Below are positions 9,181-17,341 of a stretch of DNA of 64,000 nt, one piece after another (position 1 is the stretch's first letter; each line of letters opens with the position of its first letter). The stretch is from assembly GCF_029167375.1 (NCBI RefSeq), contig NZ_JARFTP010000005.1:62001-126000 (forward strand), in the 5' to 3' direction. The position numbers were made by a program, and so were the translations under genes. Origin of the DNA: Tsukamurella sp. 8F. Its GTDB lineage: Bacteria > Actinomycetota > Actinomycetes > Mycobacteriales > Mycobacteriaceae. The notes beneath the pieces were generated by a model. The model was not told the DNA's origin and ran no database searches. It was given only the letters and a program-made list of their open reading frames with translations.

Positions 9181-10130
9181 GCCCCAGCGCCTCTAGGTTG
9201 ACCACCGTCCAAGACGGTCGGGTGCTGACTGTGACGTTCAACCGTCCGCCAAGGCACTTCTTCGACGAGGCCATGAGCGTGGCCTTCGACGACGTCACCC
9301 GCGCCGTGGCTCGCGACTCGACGATCGGCGCGGTGATCTTCACGGGTGACGGCGACCGGTTCATCACTCACTTCGATGTCCCCGATCTGTTGCGCGGCGC
9401 CCGCACGATTCCCTTTCCGGTCGGCTACCGAACCGCTCGCGCGGTCGCCGGCGCCGCGCGCCTGGCAACAGCCAGCCGCACCGTGGATCGCACACTGCGC
9501 GCGACTCCAGCGCGAGACGTGGTGTTCATGGGGCGCATCTACCATTCGCTGAACCGGCTCAACCGCATGGACAAAGTGGTGATCGCCGAGATCAACGGCC
9601 TTGCCCTGGGGATGGGCTGTATCGTCGCGCTCGCCTGCGACATCCGACTGATGGCCGACGATACCCACATCGGACTGCCCGAGACCGGGCTGGCCTTTCT
9701 GGCCGGCGCCGGTGGGACGCAACGGCTGACCCACATGATCGGGACGAGCCGAGCCTTGGAACTGCTTCTCGATGGACGCTGGCTGACCGCCGCACAAGCC
9801 CATGACCTCGGGCTGGTCCACGAGGTAGTCGCCCGTGACGATCTGTCCGAGCGTGCCCACGCCGTCGCGCAGCGTCTCGCTCGACGCTCACCAGTCAGCA
9901 TCCGTGAGATCAAACGCAGCGTCTACGACGCCGCTACACGGCCGATGCGCTCCGGGCTCGCACGCGAAGCCGCCAGCACGATCACCACACTCTCCGCCAG
10001 CGACGCCGAACGCGCGATGTCCGCGTTCAACACCCACCTGTCCACGGTCGGGGAACTCACGGACGATGCCATCCTGCGCGGCTGGCACCCCCTACTCGAA
10101 CATGGTGTCCCCCCATCGGACCCGTCGTAG
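9177..10130 (+). CDS. Enoyl-CoA hydratase/isomerase (crotonase) family protein
   Basis: A 317-residue crotonase-fold protein. The second catalytic-type Glu is kept (Glu169 in GLPETGLAFLAGAGGTQRL), but the position of the first Glu in classical hydratases (GGGCE) is Ile149 in GMGCIVALACD. That argues against simple enoyl-CoA hydration and for an isomerase, hydrolase or other crotonase reaction. A long insertion at about 75-130 lies between the oxyanion strands. It is the last gene of the hydrolase-peptidase-crotonase operon; its ATG overlaps the peptidase stop (ATGA). Confidence 0.8.
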   Translation: MSPSASRLTTVQDGRVLTVTFNRPPRHFFDEAMSVAFDDVTRAVARDSTIGAVIFTGDGDRFITHFDVPDLLRGARTIPFPVGYRTARAVAGAARLATASRTVDRTLRATPARDVVFMGRIYHSLNRLNRMDKVVIAEINGLALGMGCIVALACDIRLMADDTHIGLPETGLAFLAGAGGTQRLTHMIGTSRALELLLDGRWLTAAQAHDLGLVHEVVARDDLSERAHAVAQRLARRSPVSIREIKRSVYDAATRPMRSGLAREAASTITTLSASDAERAMSAFNTHLSTVGELTDDAILRGWHPLLEHGVPPSDPS

Positions 10131-10198
10131 CCCACGCAATCGGCGACGAGGGCTATCGTCGGGGGACGTGCCGTGGGTTATCGAGTGCGGAGGCGGGC

Positions 10199-11440
10199 AT
10201 GGACACCAAGCGCCTGACGTGGGATATGGGCGGCACCCGATTGGCCGGTGAGGAGACCGGCGACGGGCCGGCGCTCCTCTTGCTGCACGCGGGCGGCGAG
10301 AACAGGACCGTCTGGCGCGATTGCGCAAAGCGCCTTGCGGACATGGGCTTCCGATCCGTCGCCGTCGACCAGCGCGGGCACGGCGAGAGCGATGCACGCG
10401 ATGCCCACGACCTCGCGGTGCTGGGGCGAGATGTCGCCGCCCTGCTGGCGACCTTCGACGTTCCTCCCGTGGTGGTCGGAGCATCGTTGGGGGGATTCAC
10501 GGCGTTGCATGCCCTCGCCGATCCTGCAGTCAGGGCGAGGTGCTCGGGGCTCGTTCTGGTGGACGTCGTTCCCACCCCCGCGGCGCGCGACGTGTACGCC
10601 TTCCTCGGGCCACGCGGGCTCGCGGGGGATCCGCTTGTGGACGAGATGCTCAGTCGCAGAGGAGAACTCGAAGCGGCCGCCCGCTCGCTGGATCTACCCG
10701 TGCACCTCGTGCGCGCGGGTGACGGCGCGTTGTCGGGCGGTTCGGTAGCCGACGCGGCGGCGATGATCGGCGGACTCGTGGTCCACGAGCTACCCGGTGC
10801 GGAGCATCTCGTGGCCAGGACGGCGCCGGCGGCGCTGACAGACGTCCTTGCCTTCGTCGCGGACGACGACGATGTCCGGCGGCGACGCATAGCGGCGGTC
10901 CTGCGTGCGTGTGGTGCGGAGGATGCGGAGCACCCCGGCGGCACTCTTGCGTCGCACCTACTACGCACGGGAGAGCGTCTGCGGCAGTGGGGATCCGAAG
11001 CGTGGCTGGTCGACGCGGGATGCCTGCACGCGGCGTACGGGACGGAGGGGTTCCCTACCGCGTTGCCGGGAGTGACCCCGGAGGTGGTGCGGGCTGCCGT
11101 CGGCGTTCGTGCCGCAGGCCTCATCGATCTCTATTGCCACTGTCGCCGTGCCGACAGCTACGCGACCTTCGCCGGCCCTCACCCGGTCGTTGTCGATCAC
11201 CGGACCGGCGAGCGGCATCCGCTGGGCCGGATGACACTCCGCGCATTCGTCGAACTCACCGTGGCCAACGAGATGGACGTGCTGATCCACTCGGCCGAGC
11301 TGCGCCGGAAGTACGGCGCCGGCCTGGCCGCGTTGTTCGTCGACTGGCGTGGCCTGGTCGGCGAGCGGGCCCGCGCCGCTGTCGATGCGTGGCCCGGTGC
11401 GGTCGACGCCGTCAGCAGTGCCGCTGCGACCGGAGACTGA
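10199..11440 (+). CDS. Alpha/beta hydrolase fused to a DUF6817-like domain
   Basis: This 413-residue protein has two parts. Residues 1-220 are an alpha/beta hydrolase with nucleophile Ser96 (GASLGG), an LHAGG oxyanion loop and His203 (GAEHL). Residues about 225-400 resemble the DUF6817 family: HLLRTGERLRQWG at 253-265 and AGCLHAAYGTEGF at 273-285, a helical His-rich domain I recognise by pattern only. The combination is unusual, since DUF6817 is mostly met as a stand-alone protein. The 68-bp gap from the crotonase suggests its own transcription. Its 3' end overlaps the SGNH hydrolase by 29 bp, tail to tail. Function unknown; esterase activity plus a ligand-sensing or second catalytic domain is plausible. 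Confidence 0.7.
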   Translation: MDTKRLTWDMGGTRLAGEETGDGPALLLLHAGGENRTVWRDCAKRLADMGFRSVAVDQRGHGESDARDAHDLAVLGRDVAALLATFDVPPVVVGASLGGFTALHALADPAVRARCSGLVLVDVVPTPAARDVYAFLGPRGLAGDPLVDEMLSRRGELEAAARSLDLPVHLVRAGDGALSGGSVADAAAMIGGLVVHELPGAEHLVARTAPAALTDVLAFVADDDDVRRRRIAAVLRACGAEDAEHPGGTLASHLLRTGERLRQWGSEAWLVDAGCLHAAYGTEGFPTALPGVTPEVVRAAVGVRAAGLIDLYCHCRRADSYATFAGPHPVVVDHRTGERHPLGRMTLRAFVELTVANEMDVLIHSAELRRKYGAGLAALFVDWRGLVGERARAAVDAWPGAVDAVSSAAATGD

Positions 11441-12104
11441 CGAGGCGCTCGCCGAGGGCGCGGACCATGATGCTGGAGATGACCGCCTGTCCCACCGCGG
11501 CGAAGTGGATCCGGTCGGCGCTCAGGAGGTTCGGGCGTTCGTTGACCGGGTGATTCCAGCATTCGGCGACGACTGTTCCGTGCTCGTCGGCGAGCATCCG
11601 CGTGATGTCGTTGAGGCGCGCGACCCGGTCGGTGAAGTCGGGGAACGCCGGTACGACGAATGCGTTGCCCAGGGTGAAGACGCTGGACTGCGCTCCCGTG
11701 GCGGCAGCCCATTCGTACATCGCTCGGAGATCGTCCTCGATCCGCCCCCAGTCGGGCTCGCGGCGCATGATGTCGTTGGCCCCGCTCCCCAGGTGCAGGA
11801 GGTCGGGTGCGAAATCGTCCATGCGCGCCTTCTGTTCTCGGAGGGCGCGTTCCGTGGTGACACCGACGACCGCCGTGTTGAGGTAGTCGAGGTCGGGATG
11901 TATCCGTCGCAACGCCTGCTCGACCCGCACGGGCCAGCCCGCACCGTCGTAGCCGGGCGTCGCGTCCCCGACGCCGAGCGACAGGCTGTCCCCGAAGACG
12001 CCGAACCGGTGCCATGGGGCGTCGCTGAGTACACCGGCAGCCTCGCGGGGCGTCATCACGTCGGGATCGGTGGCTTCGGTGAAGATCTGTGACGACGTCG
12101 TCAT
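11412..12104 (-). CDS. SGNH/GDSL-family hydrolase
   Basis: A 230-residue SGNH hydrolase: block I GDSLSLGVGD with Ser40, block III GANDI with Asn110, and block V DRIHF with Asp197 and His200. No signal peptide is seen, so it is cytoplasmic. The ATG at 12104 overlaps the thiolase stop (ATGA), making a two-gene operon thiolase-SGNH. It probably acts as an esterase or thioesterase on acyl or acetyl esters; the substrate is not shown by sequence. Confidence 0.88.
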   Translation of the reverse strand: MTTSSQIFTEATDPDVMTPREAAGVLSDAPWHRFGVFGDSLSLGVGDATPGYDGAGWPVRVEQALRRIHPDLDYLNTAVVGVTTERALREQKARMDDFAPDLLHLGSGANDIMRREPDWGRIEDDLRAMYEWAAATGAQSSVFTLGNAFVVPAFPDFTDRVARLNDITRMLADEHGTVVAECWNHPVNERPNLLSADRIHFAAVGQAVISSIMVRALGERLVSLRSQRHC

Positions 12105-13276
12105 CGCTGGTCCAGCCGCTCGATGATCGTCGCGTTGGCGAGGCCGCCTGCTTCGCACATGACTTGCAGCCCGTATCGTCCACCCGTCTGCTCCAGCGCG
12201 GACAGCAGCGTCGTCATGAGGCGTGCGCCCGAGCCGCCGAGTGGGTGACCGATGGCGATCGCACCGCCGTTGATGTTCACCTTCCCCAGATCGGCGCCGG
12301 TCTCTCGCTGCCACGCCAGCACGACCGACGCGAAGGCTTCGTTCACTTCGAACACATCGATGTCGCCGATGGTGAGCCCGGCGCGGGCAAGAACTCTCTC
12401 GGTCGCGGGGATGATGCCGGTGAGCATGAAGACGGGGTCGTCGCCGACGACGGCCACGGAGTGCACTCGGGCGCGTGGCCGAAGCCCGAGCCGCCGGGCA
12501 GCCTCCGCGCCGGCGACGAGCAGGGCGGCGGCTCCGTCGTTGACAGGCGAGCTGTTACCTGCGGTGACGCGCCAGTCCAGGTCGGGATAGCGGTCGGCCC
12601 AGTGTTCGGTGCGGAACGCGGGCCGCAACGCGGCAAGAGTCTCCACATCGGAACCGGGCCGGATGGTCTCGTCCACGGCGAGGTCGTTGAGCATGCTGAT
12701 CTGGTCGTCGAACAGGCCCTCGGCCCACGCGCGTGCTGCTCTACGGTGACTCTCGACCGAGAACTCGTCGAGCTCGCGACGCGATATGCCCCAGCGCGCC
12801 GCGATGAGCTCGGCGCTGATCCCCTGCGGCACCAGCCCCTGGTCGTAGCGGGCGCCGACGCGCGAGCCCAGGAAGTCCCTGCCCAGCGACTGCGACCCGA
12901 TCGGGATCCGGCTCATCGACTCCGCCCCGGAAGCGATGGCGACGTCGTAGGCGCCGGCCATCACCCCTTGCGCGGCGAAGTGCAGCGCCTGCTGGCTGGA
13001 ACCACATTGCCGGTCCACGGTCACGGCCGGAACGGACTCTGGGAACCCGGCGCCGAGAGCGGCCCAGCGTGCGGTGTTGCCGGACTGCTCACCGACCTGC
13101 CCGACGGCGCCGCTGATCACGTCGTCGACCACGGCCGGGTCGATACCTGTGCGACGCACCAGTGCTGCCAGCACGTGGGCGTGTAGATCGACGGGGTGCA
13201 CGTCGGCATACGCACCGCCCGGTCTGCCTTTCGCCACTGGAGTGCGAACGGCGTCGACGATTACTGCATCGGACAT
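12101..13276 (-). CDS. Acetyl-CoA acetyltransferase (thiolase)
   Basis: A 391-residue thiolase. Cys91 (DRQCGSS) is the acyl acceptor, and His344 (GHPLGGSG) and Cys374 (VMCEAGG) complete the active site. It starts MSDAVIVDAVRTPVAKG at 13276; the frame is open upstream across the divergent promoter and HxlR gene, but only fortuitously. It would cleave or form beta-ketoacyl-CoA in lipid or steroid side-chain metabolism. The HxlR-type regulator is encoded divergently across a 93-bp intergenic region bearing a clear palindrome. Confidence 0.92.
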   Translation of the reverse strand: MSDAVIVDAVRTPVAKGRPGGAYADVHPVDLHAHVLAALVRRTGIDPAVVDDVISGAVGQVGEQSGNTARWAALGAGFPESVPAVTVDRQCGSSQQALHFAAQGVMAGAYDVAIASGAESMSRIPIGSQSLGRDFLGSRVGARYDQGLVPQGISAELIAARWGISRRELDEFSVESHRRAARAWAEGLFDDQISMLNDLAVDETIRPGSDVETLAALRPAFRTEHWADRYPDLDWRVTAGNSSPVNDGAAALLVAGAEAARRLGLRPRARVHSVAVVGDDPVFMLTGIIPATERVLARAGLTIGDIDVFEVNEAFASVVLAWQRETGADLGKVNINGGAIAIGHPLGGSGARLMTTLLSALEQTGGRYGLQVMCEAGGLANATIIERLDQR

Positions 13277-13333
13277 GGTGTCCTCCATTCCGGAGTAATG
13301 AGTTGGAATATCAAACTGACTAGACGATGGCAC

Positions 13334-13358
13334 AGTCGGTTTGGAAACGCAACCGACT
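13334..13358. promoter_or_regulatory. Palindromic operator between thiolase and HxlR genes
   Basis: A perfect inverted repeat AGTCGGTT-N9-AACCGACT lies 12 bp upstream of the HxlR start. A further half-site-like AAACTGACTAG at 13313-13323 resembles AACCGACTAG at 13351-13360. The position and symmetry suit a dimeric winged-helix regulator controlling both directions. Confidence 0.6.
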
Positions 13359-13369
13359 AGGGGGATGAT

Positions 13370-13816
13370 GTGGGCATGCCGACAGCACCCGCAGCTCAGA
13401 CTCCGCGAGACTGCACGATCGCCGACGCACTGGAGGTCGTCGGCGACCGTTGGAGTCTGCTGATCGTGCGCGAACTCTTCTACGCCGAACGCAGGTTCAC
13501 CGAGATCGCGCGCAACACCGGTGCGCCGCGCGACATCCTGACGACCAGGCTGCGCAAGCTGGTCGAACACGGTGTGATCAGGCGAGAGCAGTACAGCGAG
13601 CGCCCGCCGCGTTACGAGTACCGGCTCACCGAGGCCGGCCGGGCGCTGTCGCCGGTGTTGCTCACGCTCAAGCGATGGGGGAACGAGCACGTGCGGAACG
13701 GTGACGACCCGGTGCGGTTCGACCACACCTGTGGGGGTGAGTTCGTCGCAGAGGTGCACTGCGAGGCGTGTGGCGAGGCGCTGAGGCACGGGCAGCTGAC
13801 ACTGGAGGACGGATGA
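13370..13816 (+). CDS. HxlR-family transcriptional regulator
   Basis: A 148-residue winged-helix regulator: an N-terminal Cys15 (RDCTIADALEVVGDRW) typical of the family, then a HTH in TEIARNTGAPRDILTTRL and a wing around PPRYEYRLTEAG. The C-terminal Cys pair in HCEACGE may bind metal. GTG at 13370 is preferred because AGGGGG lies 5 nt upstream; an ATG at 13376 is the alternative. It is divergent from the thiolase-SGNH operon and probably represses it and itself through the palindrome at 13334-13358. Confidence 0.88.
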   Translation: MGMPTAPAAQTPRDCTIADALEVVGDRWSLLIVRELFYAERRFTEIARNTGAPRDILTTRLRKLVEHGVIRREQYSERPPRYEYRLTEAGRALSPVLLTLKRWGNEHVRNGDDPVRFDHTCGGEFVAEVHCEACGEALRHGQLTLEDG

Positions 13817-13898
13817 TCCTGGACTGGTCCACCATTCGGGATCGCCTGCCTGAACGGTGTTGCGGGGTACACCCTGTGCCTAGGTATCCTGCGCAACT

Positions 13899-15380
13899 AT
13901 GACCAACACGTCCGATTCCGTGGAGGCGGCGACCGAATCGCCGCACCTGAGCCGAGCACTCGGTAACCGGCACATCCAGCTGATCGCGATCGGCGGCGCC
14001 ATCGGCACCGGCCTGTTCATGGGCTCGGGCAAGACCATCTCGGTCGCCGGGCCGTCGGTGATACTGGTGTACTGCGTCATCGGCTTCATGCTGTACTTCG
14101 TCATGCGGGCCATGGGGGAGCTGCTGCTCTCGCGCTCGGGTTACCGCAACTTCTCCGACTTCGCGGGCGACATCCTCGGACCGTGGGCCGCGCACTTCAC
14201 CGGCTGGACCTATTGGTTCTGCTGGGTGGTCACGGCCGTGGCAGACGTGGTGGTCATCTCGAGCGTGTATGTCACGTTCTGGCTCGACTCCATCCCGCCG
14301 TGGATCCCCGCAGTCCTGGTCATCGCGCTGCTGATCGGGCTGAACCTACCGACCGTCAAGGCATTCGGCGAGACCGAGTTCTGGTTCGCGATGATCAAGG
14401 TGGTCGCGATCGTCGCGCTCATCGTGATCGGCGCGGTGATGATCATCGCGGGTTTCACCCACGACGGCGCCACCGCATCGCTGACCAATCTGTGGGACCA
14501 CGGCGGCTTCTTCCCCAAGGGCATCGCGGGTTTCGTCGCCGGCTTCCAGATCGCGGTGTTCGCGTTCGTCGGCATCGAGCTCGTCGGCACCGCGGCCGCC
14601 GAGACAAAGGATCCCGAGAAGAACCTGCCGCGCGCGGTGAACTCGATCCCGGTGCGCATCCTGCTGTTCTACGTCGGGTCGCTGGTCGTCCTGATGGCGG
14701 TCGTACCCTGGGACCGCTTCGACGCGGACCAGTCGCCGTTCGTCATGCTCTTCTCCCTCGCCGGGCTCGGCGCGGCGGCGCACCTGGTCAACGCGGTCGT
14801 GTTGACTTCGGCCACCTCGTCGGCCAACTCGGGGATCTACTCGACGTCACGGATGGTGTACGGCCTCGCGACCGACGGTGACGCGCCCCGCGCGTTCGCC
14901 AAGCTCTCGTCGCGCAGGGTCCCGCAGAACGCACTGTTCCTCACCGGCGTCGTACTGCTGTCCGCGGTCGTCCTGCTGGCGTGCGGCCTGGACAAGTCGA
15001 CGGGCTTCACCATCGTCACGACGGTGTCGTCCCTGTGCTTCATGTTCGTGTGGACGGTCATCCTGGCGAGCTATCTCGTGTATCGGTCGCGGCGCCCGCA
15101 GGACCACGCCGTCAGCCGCTTCCGGATGCCGCTCGGCATGGTCATGCCCTGGGTGGTGTTCGCGTTCTTCGTGTTCCTGGTGTGGGCGTTCACTCAGGAG
15201 ACCGACACGCTTCAGGCGCTCATCGTGACGCCGATCTGGTTCGTCGCGGTGGCCATCGGCTACGTGTTCGTGCGGCGGTCGCCGCGCCACGCCGAACTGC
15301 GTGCGGCGCACGCGACCAAGGTCGCGGAGGAGAAGGCTGCGGCCGAGCGCTGGCGCGGGGCGTCACGAGTCGAGTCCTGA
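13899..15380 (+). CDS. APC-family amino acid permease (CycA-like)
   Basis: A 493-residue amino-acid/proton symporter of the APC superfamily with about 12 hydrophobic segments. The N-terminus LSRALGNRHIQLIAIGGAIGTGLFMG is the signature of the D-serine/D-alanine/glycine and GABA permease group. It resembles CycA, but the substrate cannot be told from GabP/AnsP-type relatives by eye. It ends in a charged cytoplasmic tail. It is monocistronic as far as can be seen, with 82 bp upstream and 84 bp downstream free of genes. Confidence 0.88.
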   Translation: MTNTSDSVEAATESPHLSRALGNRHIQLIAIGGAIGTGLFMGSGKTISVAGPSVILVYCVIGFMLYFVMRAMGELLLSRSGYRNFSDFAGDILGPWAAHFTGWTYWFCWVVTAVADVVVISSVYVTFWLDSIPPWIPAVLVIALLIGLNLPTVKAFGETEFWFAMIKVVAIVALIVIGAVMIIAGFTHDGATASLTNLWDHGGFFPKGIAGFVAGFQIAVFAFVGIELVGTAAAETKDPEKNLPRAVNSIPVRILLFYVGSLVVLMAVVPWDRFDADQSPFVMLFSLAGLGAAAHLVNAVVLTSATSSANSGIYSTSRMVYGLATDGDAPRAFAKLSSRRVPQNALFLTGVVLLSAVVLLACGLDKSTGFTIVTTVSSLCFMFVWTVILASYLVYRSRRPQDHAVSRFRMPLGMVMPWVVFAFFVFLVWAFTQETDTLQALIVTPIWFVAVAIGYVFVRRSPRHAELRAAHATKVAEEKAAAERWRGASRVES

Positions 15381-15464
15381 GGAGGCCTATCCCGCACATA
15401 TACGGGATGGACATGCACAGAGCACGTTTCGTGACCTACGTTCGGATCAATCTGACCGAAATGA

Positions 15465-16502
15465 ATGACTGAACGGGGCTTCTGCCGGGACTATCGCTGC
15501 GTGACGGACGCAGCCTCGGTGACCGCTGCCCGGGGCGCGCACCGTGCCGCGTGGGCGCTGCCGCTGGTCCGTCGCTCGGCGATGGCGCTCGTCACCCTGT
15601 TGCTCGCGTCGATCGTGATCTTCTCCGTCATCCACGCCGTTCCAGGCGATCCCGCGGTCGCACTTGCCGGCGCGGATGCCTCCCCTGCGACGCTGGCGTC
15701 GTTGAGGCATGAGCTCGGAACCGACCGCCCGCTGGTCGCGCAGTACCTGCACTGGTTGTCGGGTGTGGTCTCCGGGGATCCTGGACGCTCGTACGTGATC
15801 GGTGGCAGCATCGGCGGTCTGCTCGCCGACGGTGCTCGGAATACGTCGGCCCTCGCGGGAACCGCGTTGTCGCTCGCGGTCCTGATCGCGACAGTGGGGT
15901 CCCTCGCGGTCGTCGGCCGGGCGTCCAGGGTCGTGCGGGCGGTGGTAGGCGGCTTCGAGGTGCTCGGAATCGCGGTGCCGCCGTTCGTGACAGGCGTGGT
16001 ACTGGTCGAGGTCTTCGCGGTGCTCTGGCCGGTGCTTCCGGCGGGAGGTACACCGCCCCACGGCTACCTCGCGGCGCCCGGGATCACCGTGCAGTACCTG
16101 CTGTTGCCCGCTCTGTGCCTCGCGATCCCCGTCGCCGCGACCCTCACCCGGTTCTTCTCCGAGGCGCTACGGAGCGAGTGGGCGAAGCCCTACGTGCTCA
16201 CGGCCCGCGCGGCCGGCGTGCCGGAAGGGCGGATCCTGCTGCGGGGCGCAGCCCGCAACGCCCTGCCCGCGACCGTGACCGTGCTCGGCATCCAGTCGGG
16301 CCAGCTGCTTGCCTCAGCGGTTCTGGTGGAGGCGATCTTCGCCTGGCCGGGACTGGGGCAGCTGCTGGCACAGGGGATCTCGGCGCGCGACTACCCGGTG
16401 GTGCAGGCGGTATTGCTGCTGTCTGTGGCAGTGTTCATAGCCGTCCAGCTCCTGACGGACGCCGCCTACGTCGCGCTCGACCCTTCGCGGAGGGGCACAT
16501 GA
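15465..16502 (+). CDS. Peptide/nickel-type ABC transporter permease 1 (DppB-like)
   Basis: A 345-residue inner-membrane permease with about six membrane segments and the EAA-type loop around ARAAGVPEGRILLRGAARNALP. In the DppB/OppB family it forms a channel with the permease encoded next. The first 12 codons from ATG 15465 contain no membrane segment, and GTG 15501 (VTDAASVTAARG) is a possible start; neither has a clear ribosome site. It is the first gene of a four-gene operon (permease, permease, double ATPase, binding protein) with 4-bp overlaps throughout. Confidence 0.88.
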   Translation: MTERGFCRDYRCVTDAASVTAARGAHRAAWALPLVRRSAMALVTLLLASIVIFSVIHAVPGDPAVALAGADASPATLASLRHELGTDRPLVAQYLHWLSGVVSGDPGRSYVIGGSIGGLLADGARNTSALAGTALSLAVLIATVGSLAVVGRASRVVRAVVGGFEVLGIAVPPFVTGVVLVEVFAVLWPVLPAGGTPPHGYLAAPGITVQYLLLPALCLAIPVAATLTRFFSEALRSEWAKPYVLTARAAGVPEGRILLRGAARNALPATVTVLGIQSGQLLASAVLVEAIFAWPGLGQLLAQGISARDYPVVQAVLLLSVAVFIAVQLLTDAAYVALDPSRRGT

Positions 16503-17341
16503 CCGACGGATATGTCGTTCCTGCGACGTCTGCGCCGGCGGGTGTGCGCCCGCGGCCACCTCTGTTGCTCGTTGCAGGAGGCGTCCTGCTGGCGCTCGTG
16601 GTCCTCGCGGGTGTCCTGGCGCCGCTCCTGGCGCCGTACGATCCGATCAGCCAGATACCCGCAGCGAATCTGTTGCCGCCCAGCGGTTCCCATCCGCTCG
16701 GCACCGACGAGCTCGACCGCGACGTGCTGAGCCGGGTGCTCTACGGGATCCGCACGAGCCTGACGGTGATCGCGGTCGCGGTGCCCGTCGGCGCGGTCGC
16801 CGGCGTAACGCTGGGCCTGTTCGGAGCGTCGAACCGGTTCGCAGACGTGCTGCTGTCGCGCGTCACGGATGTGATCCTCGCGTTCCCGGCCCTGATCCTC
16901 GCAGTCCTCGTGACGGCGCTACGCGGTCCGGGATCGGTCACCGTCGTCATCGCGATCGCCATCGCAGAGGCGCCGTCATTCGCCCGCCTGACACGAAGTG
17001 AGGTGCTGCGCTTGCGGTCCCAGCCCTATGTCGAGGCATCGCGACTCGCAGGCGGCTCGTCCGCCTGGGTCCTCACGCGGCACATCCTGCCGAACGCGGC
17101 GGAGCCGCTGCTGGTCCAGGCCGCACTGGCTCTTTCCCTCGGAGTGTTCGTCGAGGCAGGCATGAGCTTCGTGGGCGTCGGCGTGAGGCCGCCACAGCCA
17201 TCGCTCGGATCGTTGTTGTCGGAGGCGGTCTACAACTGGGATGCCAACGCGGGCTACGCGATCGGGCCACTCGTCGCGATCATCGCGCTGTCGCTCTCCC
17301 TGTTGGCTGTCGCGCGGGGAGTCGCGGGGTGGCGTCGATGA
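16499..17341 (+). CDS. Peptide/nickel-type ABC transporter permease 2 (DppC-like)
   Basis: A 280-residue permease of the DppC/OppC family. The motif PLGTDELDRDVLSRVLYGIRTSL is the typical periplasm-to-TM2 segment, and YVEASRLAGGSSAWVLTRHILPN is the EAA loop that contacts the ATPase. The ATG at 16499 overlaps the previous stop. The frame remains open far upstream inside the first permease, but that is out of frame with it and not coding. Confidence 0.9.
   Translation: MTDGYVVPATSAPAGVRPRPPLLLVAGGVLLALVVLAGVLAPLLAPYDPISQIPAANLLPPSGSHPLGTDELDRDVLSRVLYGIRTSLTVIAVAVPVGAVAGVTLGLFGASNRFADVLLSRVTDVILAFPALILAVLVTALRGPGSVTVVIAIAIAEAPSFARLTRSEVLRLRSQPYVEASRLAGGSSAWVLTRHILPNAAEPLLVQAALALSLGVFVEAGMSFVGVGVRPPQPSLGSLLSEAVYNWDANAGYAIGPLVAIIALSLSLLAVARGVAGWRR

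Noticed and set aside
13277-13789. Upstream extension of the thiolase frame across the HxlR gene
   Set aside because: It would erase the divergent promoter, and the standard thiolase start MSDAVIVDAVRTP is at 13276.
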